Shown here piece by piece: positions 1-7,060 of a DNA stretch of 45,722 nucleotides (the stretch's first letter is position 1; every line of letters begins with the position of its first letter). This stretch comes from DASPWV01 sp046727855. Lineage in GTDB: Bacteria > Acidobacteriota > Vicinamibacteria > Vicinamibacterales > UBA2999. The stretch is taken from the NCBI GenBank assembly GCA_046727855.1, contig JBKPDL010000093.1:1-45722 (forward strand), read 5' to 3'. A program made the translations under genes and the position numbers. The notes under the pieces were generated by a model that was given only the letters and a program-made list of their open reading frames with translations, made no database searches and was not told the origin of the DNA.

Positions 1-1
1 C

Positions 2-355
2 ATCCTCGATCGCCCGCGCGAGCATTACCTCCATTACGGATGGAATCGACACAGCTGTCTGGGTCAGCACGTCTCGCCCGTGATCATCGTCGAGTCTGTC
101 ATCGCGCTGCTCGGGCTCGAGAACCTGTCGCGCCCGGAGCCTGCAGCAGCGGAATCGTCATTCCCGTTTGAGCGCCGCTTCGGGCGGCTGCAACTCGACG
201 ATCAGAACCTCTACGCCACCACCTTCACGTTGCGTTTTGCCGATACCGGCACCACGCGACAGTTCTGGCCTGCCCTGAGCGGCCCGCGTGGAGTCGAAGG
301 GCCCGCCCTGAGCGACCAACGGGGTATCGAAAGGCCCGCGACGGCGGCAAATTGA
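2..355 (+). CDS. Cytochrome P450, C-terminal fragment (runs off the left edge)
   Basis: The reading frame is open from base 2 to the stop at 353-355, so the gene begins outside the window. The visible residues include YGWNRHSCLG (bases 35-64). This matches the P450 haem-binding loop, whose cysteine (codon 56-58) is the axial thiolate ligand. The segment after it, through 'PVIIVESVIALLGL', fits the L helix, and 'FTLRFA' fits the last beta strand of the fold. The spacing resembles P450s that occur beside haem peroxidases or lipoxygenases in bacterial oxylipin clusters (family knowledge). The last 30 or so codons, from about base 272, are encoded by a tandem repeat and do not look like P450 sequence. 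The original C-terminus may therefore have been replaced. The stop overlaps the next reading frame by 4 bases. Confidence 0.6.
   Translation: MLDRPREHYLHYGWNRHSCLGQHVSPVIIVESVIALLGLENLSRPEPAAAESSFPFERRFGRLQLDDQNLYATTFTLRFADTGTTRQFWPALSGPRGVEGPALSDQRGIERPATAAN
272..335. repeat. Two tandem copies of a GCCCTGAGCG...TCGAAGGGC element
   Basis: Copy 1 is at 272-302 and copy 2 at 305-335. Each begins GCCCTGAGCG and ends TCGAA(A/G)GGC, so the outer five bases can pair (GCCCT/AGGGC in copy 1). A shorter relative lies at 11915-11936 inside the end of rbfA. The pair sits exactly where P450 sequence stops and cytochrome c sequence begins, so it may mark a recombination junction. Confidence 0.6.
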
Positions 356-1569
356 CAGCGAGGGTTGCCATGTCGATTCATTTCCATCGCAAGAACAACG
401 CCTATAAAGAGGCGTTGCCTGATGTGTTGGAGGATCGTCCCGGCCAGATGGACGCCTTCGGGATTGCTTCCGGCCTCGTGGCGATTCATACGCGCCGGCC
501 CGACAACAGCTATCTCGAGTTCGTGCGCCGTGACAATCCGAACAGTCCAATTTTTACGGGGTTCTCGAAAGCCAACGGACTCCCGGTTGACGTTCCAGGC
601 ATGACCGACGCAGTGACCGATCTGAAAGCCGCCGGCGACCGAATCTTCAAGAACATCTCCGCGTGGGCACCCCCGGTGCCTGCGCCCATCGATGTCAAGA
701 GCATCAATTGGGCGACCGATCGCTACCACGCCAACTGGGATGGCAATCAGGGTGCCTCGGCACGAACGCTCGCCTCGGGCGCGTCCGCCACAGGCGACCC
801 GCGCATGGTCAACGTGCGCATTCACGAGCCGCCCAATCCGTTTATCGACAATCTGCCGCCGCCGCCTTATCCATTTCCCACTGTCGATTTGGTGCGCGCG
901 CGCGAAGGAAAAGCGCTGTTCAGGACCAAGTGCGCTTCCTGTCACGTGTCACGGAACCAGACTATTTATCCGGTGTCGATGCTCGGCGTCGACCCGAACC
1001 GCAGCATGGTCAACACGAGCGTGGCGCGCTTCGGCCTCGCGGCGCTCGTCACCGAAGCGTGCAGCATCTACGGTTTGAACAATCAGGGCAAACCGGGCGC
1101 AGATTGGTGCGTGCCCAAGGGCGACTGGCAGGCGCGGCTCGACGAATATTTTCGCGACACGCCGCGACGCGTCGCCGAGCACACCAACGGGTATAAGGCC
1201 GATGTGCTGCACGGCGTCTGGGCGCAAGCGCCGTACCTGCACAACGGCTCGGTGCCGACGATCGGTCAGCTGATGTGTCCCGATACGCGTCCGAAGAAGT
1301 TTCTCCGCGGCAATCTCTATTACGACGAAGCGTTGTTGGGTTTCGAGTGGGCGGATAAACCGACCGGGCGATACGGTCCGAACGACACGATCCTGATCAA
1401 GGAATACGACACGAGCGTTCCGAGCAAGGCCAACACGGGACATACCTTTGCCGCCGATCTGTGCCCCGATACGAGCGGACTCGATCCCGTTCGCGACCGA
1501 CGGGAGATTGAAAGGCGCCTCCTAAGTTCACCAGTGGGGGCGCTGCTCGCGTATCTCAAGACGCTGTAG
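352..1569 (+). CDS. c-type cytochrome of the RoxA / di-haem peroxidase-like family, apparently lacking its N-terminus
   Basis: One covalent haem-binding motif, CASCH, is at residues 194-198. Further on is 'GVWAQAPYLHNGSVPT', the hallmark of the di-haem cytochrome c peroxidase / rubber-oxygenase-like (RoxA) family. Known members are periplasmic, carry two CxxCH motifs and have a signal peptide, and are usually some hundred or more residues longer. Here the protein starts at TTG 352 (or ATG 370) with no signal peptide. Its first recognisable family segment, 'RPGQMDAFG', normally lies in the interior. The N-terminal haem region is therefore missing. The frame begins within 20 bases of the repeat pair that ends the P450 gene. 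Without export, haem attachment is unlikely, so the product may be non-functional. The family call is fairly secure; the truncation is inferred from family length. Confidence 0.6.
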   Translation: MTARVAMSIHFHRKNNAYKEALPDVLEDRPGQMDAFGIASGLVAIHTRRPDNSYLEFVRRDNPNSPIFTGFSKANGLPVDVPGMTDAVTDLKAAGDRIFKNISAWAPPVPAPIDVKSINWATDRYHANWDGNQGASARTLASGASATGDPRMVNVRIHEPPNPFIDNLPPPPYPFPTVDLVRAREGKALFRTKCASCHVSRNQTIYPVSMLGVDPNRSMVNTSVARFGLAALVTEACSIYGLNNQGKPGADWCVPKGDWQARLDEYFRDTPRRVAEHTNGYKADVLHGVWAQAPYLHNGSVPTIGQLMCPDTRPKKFLRGNLYYDEALLGFEWADKPTGRYGPNDTILIKEYDTSVPSKANTGHTFAADLCPDTSGLDPVRDRREIERRLLSSPVGALLAYLKTL

Positions 1570-1678
1570 CGACACAGTCGATGCAGGCCCGCGATCCGAT
1601 TGCGTATCCCTTCGAGCTCGAGGCCGCCGAAGCCGAGCTGATTCGCGAGCGACGCCAGGCCTGTCAAGCGGCAGCGCC

Positions 1679-2002
1679 GACAATGTATACCGCGCCCGAT
1701 GGCGCGACGGCGAGTCCGGGCACTTTGCCGTCGACAACCACGCACGATCCTGGCTCTTGTATATCAAAGCCACGTTGATGGGCGACGAGCCCGAAGACGT
1801 GTGTCACTACCACCGCGCCCACCCCGACTTTCCGCAGGAAACGACGATCGATCAGTTCTTCGATGAAGCTCAGTGGGAGAGCTATCGGCGTCTTGGACTG
1901 CACACCGGCCATCGCGTGCTCACGCCCGAGCTGCTCGACCACCTTCGCGGTATGGGCCAGTCCACGGTTCGCAGTGGACGTGGCGGCGTCTTCTCACTAT
2001 AA
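1679..2002 (+). pseudogene. Remnant of a patatin-like phospholipase family protein (C-terminal part)
   Basis: The frame running through 1679-2002 reads DNVYRARWRDGESGHFAVD, then LLYIKATLMGDEPEDV, then HPDFPQETTIDQFFDEAQ and WESYRRLG. This order is the familiar C-terminal signature of a bacterial patatin-like phospholipase group. No ATG/GTG start lies at a sensible place: the first usable codon in frame is TTG 1757, in the middle of the conserved region. The catalytic GXSXG and DG(G/A) parts are absent. Upstream, a different frame (1581-1680) reads YPFELEAAEAELIRERR. This could be more of the same gene before a frameshift, but I cannot prove it. Treat it as decayed sequence. Patatin, P450 and RoxA-type cytochrome together fit a former lipid-oxidation cluster. 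Confidence 0.5.
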
Positions 2003-2032
2003 GGAACAGTGACGAAGCGATCCGCCGGTGAG

Positions 2033-2100
2033 GGGGAAAAGGGGTCAGACCCCTTTTTCCGTCGACCGCCGTCGGAAACGGGGTCTGACCCCTTTTCCCC
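2033..2100. repeat. REP-like doublet: two inverted copies of the GGGGTC(A/T)GACCCC palindrome
   Basis: Each copy has arms AAAAGGGGTC / GACCCCTTTT around one central base (A at 2047, T at 2086; copy 2 has one mismatch in its left arm). The two copies face each other around a short GTCGACCGCCGTC spacer, so all 68 bases can fold into one cruciform. A third copy is at 6571-6591. Such palindromes are abundant in Acidobacteriota and relatives and read as KGSDPF in one frame (established knowledge). No RAYT transposase is in the window. Confidence 0.85.
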
Positions 2101-2113
2101 GCGAGTAACGATT

Positions 2114-3523
2114 GTGCGTAAGTTGAAAGCGCTCTTCGGAGTTGCCGGCGTCTCCCTGCTGCTGTGCGTGACGGTGATCTCTGCGCAGTCGCAGGGACGG
2201 ACGACGGCCGCCGGCGACCTGAGCACGTCGCTCGAAACGATTGCTCGAACGGCTGGTCCTGCGGTCGTCGAGATCTTCACGACAGCGTACGCAGCCAACG
2301 AGGTGCGAGCCCCGTCCGCCGACAATCTCATCACCACCCAGCGGGCGTCCGGATCGGGCGTCATCGTCGATCCGAGCGGTTACATCGTCACGAATGCGCA
2401 TGTGGTGCGCAACGCGCAACGGCTTCGAGTGGACATTCCGGTCGCTTCCAGCGGTCAATCGATTCTCGGCGCGCGCAGCCGCACGGTAGGCGCGCAAATC
2501 GTCGGCATCGATGCGGAAACCGATCTCGCCGTCATCAAAGTCGAGGAAACCAAGCTGCCGGCGCTCGCGTTTGGCGACTCCGATGAACTCAAGGCCGGAC
2601 AGCTCGTGCTCGCGCTCGGTAGTCCGCTTGGTCTGCGTAATTCGTTGTCACTGGGTGTCGTCAGCGCCGTGGCGCGGCAGCTCGAGCCGGAGTCGCCGAT
2701 GATCTACGTGCAGACCGACGCCTCGATCAATCCAGGCAGCAGCGGCGGCCCGCTCGTCGATCTACGCGGACGCGTCGTCGGCATCAACACGCTGATCGCG
2801 TCGCAGTCGGGCGGAAACGAAGGCGTGGCGTTCGCCGCTCCCAGCAACATCGTGCGCACCGTGTACGAGCAAATCAGAAAGTCTGGGCGCGTGCGCCGCG
2901 GCGATATCGGCGTGCGCGCGCAAACGATCACTCCGGCGCTCGCCACTGGTTTGCAACTGGCGCGCGACAGCGGGGTCATCCTCGCTGATGTGATACCCGC
3001 CAGTCCCGCCGCGCGGGCCGGATTGCGGGTCGGTGATGTTGTGCTCGCCATGGATGGCAAGGCGATGGAGAACGGCCGCCAGCTTCAAGTCAACCTGTAT
3101 CGGCGATTCGTTGGCGATGTCGTAACGCTCGACATTGTGCGCGATGGGCAGCCGTTGAAAGTGCCGGTCGCGATGACCGAGCGTGAGGAGACGCTCGCCG
3201 ACGCTTCGGCTGTCGATCCGCGTCAGAATCTCGTCTCGCGCCTCGGTATTCTTGGTCTCGATCTCGACGCGCGCCTCGTGGAACTACTGCCCGCGATGCG
3301 GGTGCGATCAGGCGTGGTGGTCGCCGCGACCGTCTCCGACGCCATCGACTCTCGGGAGGGACGGCTTGCAGCGGGCGACATCATCTTTGCCGTCAACCGA
3401 CAGCCAGTGGCGAAAGTGAGCGAGCTTCGAGCGGTGGTGGATGGACTCAAATCCAGCGATCCGGTCGTGCTGCAACTCGAGCGCCGCGGTGAGTTCATGT
3501 ACCTCACGTTCACGATCGAATAA
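2114..3523 (+). CDS. HtrA/DegP-like trypsin-type serine protease with PDZ domains
   Basis: This is a periplasmic S1C protease expected to degrade or monitor misfolded envelope proteins. From GTG 2114 it begins MRKLKALFG followed by a hydrophobic signal stretch ending near SAQS. The catalytic triad is visible: His96 in TNAHVV, Asp137 in ETDLAV and Ser210 in NPGSSGGP. One clear PDZ domain follows, with 'GVILADVIPASPAARAGLRVGD' near residues 290-315, and a second PDZ-like region lies near the C-terminus ('GRLAAGDIIFAVN'). A longer frame opens at GTG 2009 with AAGGA just 3 bases before it. That extension is mostly the REP doublet (KGSDPFF, TGSDPFS) and would put the signal peptide about 35 residues in. 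I therefore prefer 2114, although its own ribosome site is weak. A second, Do-type paralogue is at 26836-28377. Confidence 0.85.
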   Translation: MRKLKALFGVAGVSLLLCVTVISAQSQGRTTAAGDLSTSLETIARTAGPAVVEIFTTAYAANEVRAPSADNLITTQRASGSGVIVDPSGYIVTNAHVVRNAQRLRVDIPVASSGQSILGARSRTVGAQIVGIDAETDLAVIKVEETKLPALAFGDSDELKAGQLVLALGSPLGLRNSLSLGVVSAVARQLEPESPMIYVQTDASINPGSSGGPLVDLRGRVVGINTLIASQSGGNEGVAFAAPSNIVRTVYEQIRKSGRVRRGDIGVRAQTITPALATGLQLARDSGVILADVIPASPAARAGLRVGDVVLAMDGKAMENGRQLQVNLYRRFVGDVVTLDIVRDGQPLKVPVAMTEREETLADASAVDPRQNLVSRLGILGLDLDARLVELLPAMRVRSGVVVAATVSDAIDSREGRLAAGDIIFAVNRQPVAKVSELRAVVDGLKSSDPVVLQLERRGEFMYLTFTIE

Positions 3524-3557
3524 GGGATCCAGTCGACGAGACCGCCAAAGTGGCACA

Positions 3558-3586
3558 GAACCTCGGCCTGCCCTTACCCGTATAGT
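3558..3586 (+). promoter_or_regulatory. Possible ECF-sigma-type promoter of the DUF4097-like gene
   Basis: GAACC (3558-3562) is followed 16 bases later by CGTATAGT (3579-3586). An AAC box and a CGT box at this spacing are the generic pattern of extracytoplasmic-function sigma promoters. TATAGT also works as a -10 hexamer. Only 6 bases separate it from ATG 3593, so the transcript would be leaderless. The match is based on consensus only. Confidence 0.35.
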
Positions 3587-3592
3587 CAGAAG

Positions 3593-4432
3593 ATGGGGGT
3601 TTTCATGGATCGACGACTCCGGACGCCCGCCCAGATTGCGGCCATCCTCGTCTTTGCCGCCGGTTTCACCGCCTGCGACATCGCCGTTCAGGGCAATGGC
3701 GATGGCGGGTTGCACTTCGACTACGGTTCCCGGGCCGAGGACACGTGGACCCGCATCTACACACTGGCGTCGGGCGGTCGGCTCGAGCTGATCAACGTCA
3801 ACGGACGGATTGCGGCCGAAGCCAGTGACGGAAATACCCTCGAACTGAAGGCCGAGCGCAGCATCAAAGCAGCATCGGAGGAAGCTGCGAAGGAGCTTCT
3901 CTCCAGGATGGAAATGCGTGAAGAAGTCGGGGACGCCCGTGTTCGCATCGAAGTGCGTACGCCGCAGATGCGCGGTTCCGGGCATGAAGTCAAATGGACG
4001 ATCAAGGTGCCGAAGGGAATCGCGGTCGATCTCCGGACGGTGAATGGCGGAGTCGTCCTCACCGGCCTGCAGGGCGACGTGCGCGCGCGGTCGACCAACG
4101 GCGGTATCAAAGGACAGAGCATCGTTGCGAGCAACGTCGATGCGGCGGTGACCAACGGCGGCGTGGAGATCGAGCTGGCGAGCGCGCCGGCTTCGGGATC
4201 GATCGAGCTCGAAAGCGTGAACGGCGGCGTCGCGCTGGTGTTGCCCGCCGGCAGCAAAGCCGACGTGACGGCCCGATGCGTCAACGGCGGGATTATCGTC
4301 AGCGGGCTGGAGCTCGAAATCGTCGGCGAACAGACACGTCGCAGGGTTCAGGGCAAGTTGAACGGGGGTGGCGCGCGCGTGGATCTCGAGACGGTCAATG
4401 GTGGCGTGCGTTTGAGCAGATCGACCACCTAG
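3593..4432 (+). CDS. DUF4097-type (adhesin-like beta-repeat) secreted protein, possible lipoprotein
   Basis: The 279-residue protein starts with a charged n-region and a hydrophobic stretch (AAILVFAAGFTAC). Cys28 could be lipidated, although the lipobox is poor (FTAC). The rest is built from short strands ending in a repeated (V/T/L)NGG motif, roughly every 18-25 residues: VNGR, VNGGV, TNGGI, TNGGV, VNGGV, VNGGI, LNGGG, VNGGV. This is typical of the DUF4097 / 'putative adhesin' beta-solenoid fold, often encoded near envelope-stress regulators. No enzymatic motif is visible. ATG 3605 (MDRRLRTP) is an alternative start. The gene has its own apparent promoter and is followed by an inverted-repeat hairpin. 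Confidence 0.7.
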   Translation: MGVFMDRRLRTPAQIAAILVFAAGFTACDIAVQGNGDGGLHFDYGSRAEDTWTRIYTLASGGRLELINVNGRIAAEASDGNTLELKAERSIKAASEEAAKELLSRMEMREEVGDARVRIEVRTPQMRGSGHEVKWTIKVPKGIAVDLRTVNGGVVLTGLQGDVRARSTNGGIKGQSIVASNVDAAVTNGGVEIELASAPASGSIELESVNGGVALVLPAGSKADVTARCVNGGIIVSGLELEIVGEQTRRRVQGKLNGGGARVDLETVNGGVRLSRSTT

Positions 4433-4434
4433 GG

Positions 4435-4514
4435 GCGAGTAGCGGGTAGCAGGTATCGAGTAGTGGGTGGCGGGTTAGCGAGTGTGCGTGATACCCTCGC
4501 TACCCGTTACTCGC
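4435..4514. repeat. Word-repeat hairpin (GCGAGTAGCGGGTAGC family)
   Basis: The left arm 4435-4457 (GCGAGTAGCGGGTAGC, then AGGTATC) pairs with 4490-4514, with one mismatch and a 2-base bulge, around a loop of about 32 bases. Variants of the word (GAGTAG, GGGTGGCGGG, TACTCGC) continue on both sides. It lies directly after the DUF4097-type gene and could end its transcript, although there is no T-run. Confidence 0.75.
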
Positions 4515-4530
4515 TACTCGCTGCTCCAGA

Positions 4531-6564
4531 GTGAACGAAGACAAAGCCAGCCGTTATCATCGTCTTCGCCGGCGTGCGGAACTGTCTGCCACCGCCCTCG
4601 CCGGCATCTTCCTTTTCGCGTTGCTGGTCTCGGGCGGCTCGCTGATGCTGCGCGAGTACGCCTCGATGGGCGCCAGCGTGTTTCCCGCTGGATTCGAGGA
4701 GCAGGGCACCGTCATCGTCTTTGCGCTCGGACTCGCGATCATCCTCTATCTGATCGAGCTGCCTTTTTCGTTCTACCAGGGGTTCTTGCTCGAGCATCGC
4801 TATGACCTTTCGAATCAGACGTTGTCGCATTGGATGAGCGATCACGCCAAGGCCGGCGTGCTCGCCGCAGTGTTCTCAACGCTTGGCGCCGCGATTGTGT
4901 ACGCCACGCTCGGCTGGTCGCGCGCATGGTGGTGGCTGCTGTCGGCCGCAATCTTCACATTGGCGATGGTGATACTGGCGCAGATTGCGCCAGTGGTGCT
5001 GTTGCCGCTGTTTTACCGCTTCAAGCCGCTCGATCGACCAGCGTTGGTCGAACGCTTGACCGCGTTGGCGGCGCGCGCCGAGACACGGATCCGCGGTGTG
5101 TTCGAGTGGACGCTGAGCGCGCATACGAAGAAGGCCAATGCAGCCCTCGCCGGGCTGGGACGGACTCGCCGGATCCTGCTGTCAGACACCCTCCTCTCTG
5201 ACTATTCGGACGATGAGATCGAAGTGGTGCTGGCGCACGAGCTCGCCCATCACGTGCATCACGACTTGTGGCGGGGCGTCGCCGTGCAGGCAGCGCTGCT
5301 CGTCGCCGGTTTCTACGTCGCGGACCGCGCGTTCGTGCGCTTTGCCGAGCCGCTTGCACTGCGCGGGCTCGACGATCCGGCAGGCTGGCCGCTGCTGATG
5401 CTGGTGGGCGGCATCTGTTCCTTCGTCTTCATGCCGCTTGTAAATTCGCTGTCACGCGCGCACGAACGCCGCGCCGATCGGTATGCTCTCGAGATGACGC
5501 GTCAGCCCGAGGCGTTCGTTTCCGCCATGAAACGGCTCGCGCAGCAGAACATGGCCGAAGAACACCCGTCGAAACTCGTGCAGTGGCTGTTTTATTCGCA
5601 CCCGCCTACGCTCGACCGGATCGAGACGGCACGCCGCTGGGCCGCACGCAACGTGCCCCGCGTCGCTGGCGCGGCGCTGATGCTGCTGGCAGCGAGCATC
5701 GCCGTTCACGCGCAAACCCCGCTCAAGACCAACATCGCGCATCGCGGCGCGTCCGGCTACGCGCCCGAGCATACGCTCGCGTCCTATCGCCTTGCGCTCG
5801 AGATGGGGGCCGACTTCGTCGAACAGGATCTCGCCGTGACCAAGGACGGCGTGCTGATCTGCCTTCACGACCCAACGCTCGATCGCACGACCAACGTGGA
5901 GGAGCTGTTTCCCGATCGATCGACGGTTGTCACCTGGGAAGGGAAGACGGTTCGATCGTGGCTCGCGAACGATTTCACGCTCGCGGAGATCGAGCAGCTC
6001 GACGCCGGGTCCTGGTTCGATGCGAGGTTCAAAGGCGAACGCATTCCGACCTTCGACGAAGCGGTGGCGCTCGTCAAAGGGAAAGCGGGAATGTTTCCGG
6101 AGCTGAAAACTCCTGAAGTCTACGCCGGGCGGCCCGTAAACTTCGAGCAACTGGTGGCCGACGCGCTGGATAAACACGGCCTGCGCGGCGCCAAAGCCGA
6201 CCCCAAGACGCCGCTGATCCTGCAGACATTCAGCGAACAAAGCGCCCGCAAGCTGGCGGCAATGAAAATCGGTGTGCCGGTGGTGTTGCTGATCAACAGC
6301 GGCCGTAACTGGGACTCAGCCGACAAGGTCCGCGCGTGGAAGGGAACTGTCAACGGTTTTGGCCCTGCCAAGGACGTTGTGGCGACAAATCCCGATTTCG
6401 TGAAATGGGCGCACGCGGAACAGATGATCGTCACGCCGTACACGTTCCGCGCGTCGAATACCGGCAAGTATCCGAACGTGAAAGCGGAAATGGAGCATTT
6501 CCTTTACACGCTCGGAGTGGACGGGTTGTTTACGGATAACCCGGATCAGTTCCCGAGAAGATAG
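4531..6564 (+). CDS. Fusion of M48 (Ste24-like) membrane metalloprotease and glycerophosphodiester phosphodiesterase
   Basis: Residues 1-385 form an M48 zinc protease. They have several membrane segments before the zinc motif H236-ELA-H240, and the third ligand region AHERRAD with Glu312. Residues 395-677 form a GlpQ/UgpQ-type GDPD domain, which hydrolyses glycerophosphodiesters to glycerol-3-phosphate plus an alcohol. It has His404-Arg405 in IAHRGASGYAPEHT, Glu431 and Asp433 in EQDLAV, and His446 in HDPT. The frame is uninterrupted. Between the domains, 'AALMLLAASIAVHAQ' reads like the signal peptide of a separate periplasmic GDPD. The gene is therefore either a recent fusion through loss of a stop codon, or the segment acts as a membrane anchor placing GDPD in the periplasm. 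Both active sites look intact. Start GTG 4531; a reinitiation codon (GTG of VPRVAG) is possible before the second domain. Confidence 0.9.
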   Translation: MNEDKASRYHRLRRRAELSATALAGIFLFALLVSGGSLMLREYASMGASVFPAGFEEQGTVIVFALGLAIILYLIELPFSFYQGFLLEHRYDLSNQTLSHWMSDHAKAGVLAAVFSTLGAAIVYATLGWSRAWWWLLSAAIFTLAMVILAQIAPVVLLPLFYRFKPLDRPALVERLTALAARAETRIRGVFEWTLSAHTKKANAALAGLGRTRRILLSDTLLSDYSDDEIEVVLAHELAHHVHHDLWRGVAVQAALLVAGFYVADRAFVRFAEPLALRGLDDPAGWPLLMLVGGICSFVFMPLVNSLSRAHERRADRYALEMTRQPEAFVSAMKRLAQQNMAEEHPSKLVQWLFYSHPPTLDRIETARRWAARNVPRVAGAALMLLAASIAVHAQTPLKTNIAHRGASGYAPEHTLASYRLALEMGADFVEQDLAVTKDGVLICLHDPTLDRTTNVEELFPDRSTVVTWEGKTVRSWLANDFTLAEIEQLDAGSWFDARFKGERIPTFDEAVALVKGKAGMFPELKTPEVYAGRPVNFEQLVADALDKHGLRGAKADPKTPLILQTFSEQSARKLAAMKIGVPVVLLINSGRNWDSADKVRAWKGTVNGFGPAKDVVATNPDFVKWAHAEQMIVTPYTFRASNTGKYPNVKAEMEHFLYTLGVDGLFTDNPDQFPRR

Positions 6565-6570
6565 AGAGAA

Positions 6571-6591
6571 AAAAGGGGTCAGACCCCTTTT
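6571..6591. repeat. Third REP-like palindrome, between convergent genes
   Basis: Arms AAAAGGGGTC and GACCCCTTTT surround a single A, identical to the core of the first copy at 2037-2057. It occupies the 39-base gap between the M48-GDPD stop and the cupredoxin stop. With A- and T-runs on both sides it could terminate transcription in both directions. Confidence 0.8.
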
Positions 6592-6603
6592 CCAACTGGC
6601 AGC

Positions 6604-6984
6604 TTACTTCGGACTTACCACCAGCGTCCCGCGCATCTCCTTACACGCTTCGACGCTGGTCAGATTGCAATAGAAGATAAACGTTCCAGGTTGGTTGGCG
6701 AGAAACTCGAACGTGATCGTCTGGCCGCCGCCAACGCGTTTGGAGATCCGGTAAGCGTCGACCGCAAACGTGCGCGGCTCCTTGTCACTCTGCAGCGTGA
6801 CACGGACGAGATCGTTCTGCGTGACTTCGATGCGGCTTGGCTCAAACTGACGCTCACCCGCAACGATGGTGACGTCTCGCCGGTTAGGCGCCTCCTGCGC
6901 ACTGGCCGTTGGCGCGGCTGCGGTGGCACCAGGAACGAAGAACAAAAAACTAAAAAGCACCAATGTTCTAGACAATATCGCCAT
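6604..6984 (-). CDS. Secreted cupredoxin-domain protein with an unusual ligand set
   Basis: The 126-residue protein has a signal peptide (MAILSRTLVLFSFLFFVPGATA) and one cupredoxin beta-sandwich. The start of the fold reads DVTIVAGERQFEPSRIEV. The metal-site end reads FYCNLTSVEACKEMRG: Cys106, Cys114, Met117. Classical blue-copper sites use His...Cys...His...Met. Here the upstream His position is RTFAVD, and the loop His is missing, with a second Cys nearby. The form resembles a cupredoxin subgroup I recall from Acidobacteria, so this may be a lineage trait rather than damage. It lies downstream of pnp on the same strand, probably by chance. Its first codons sit within an inverted repeat (6934-7006). 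Confidence 0.7.
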   Translation of the reverse strand: MAILSRTLVLFSFLFFVPGATAAAPTASAQEAPNRRDVTIVAGERQFEPSRIEVTQNDLVRVTLQSDKEPRTFAVDAYRISKRVGGGQTITFEFLANQPGTFIFYCNLTSVEACKEMRGTLVVSPK

Positions 6985-7028
6985 CGTTCATTTTTCGTTC
7001 TTCGTTCGTCGTTCTTCGTTCGTCGTTC
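6934..7028. repeat. Word-repeat inverted arms (AACGAAGAAC / GTTCTTCGTT)
   Basis: The left arm 6934-6950 starts AACGAAGAAC. The right arm 6986-7006 ends GTTCTTCGTT, and further GTTCGTCGTTCTTCG words run to 7028. The start codon of the cupredoxin gene (6982-6984) lies in the loop. The left arm encodes part of its signal peptide. Confidence 0.65.
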
Positions 7029-7060
7029 GTGCACGCGCGCCGTACCTCGTGCGTGGCGCG

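Noticed and set aside
1581..1778. Independent 65-residue gene after the cytochrome
   Set aside because: It has no start signal. It overlaps, in another frame, the patatin-like sequence, and is better read as part of the same decayed gene.
2009..2113. Start of HtrA at GTG 2009
   Set aside because: It would place repeat-encoded residues in front of a signal peptide, and the AAGGA site is too close. Kept as an alternative only.
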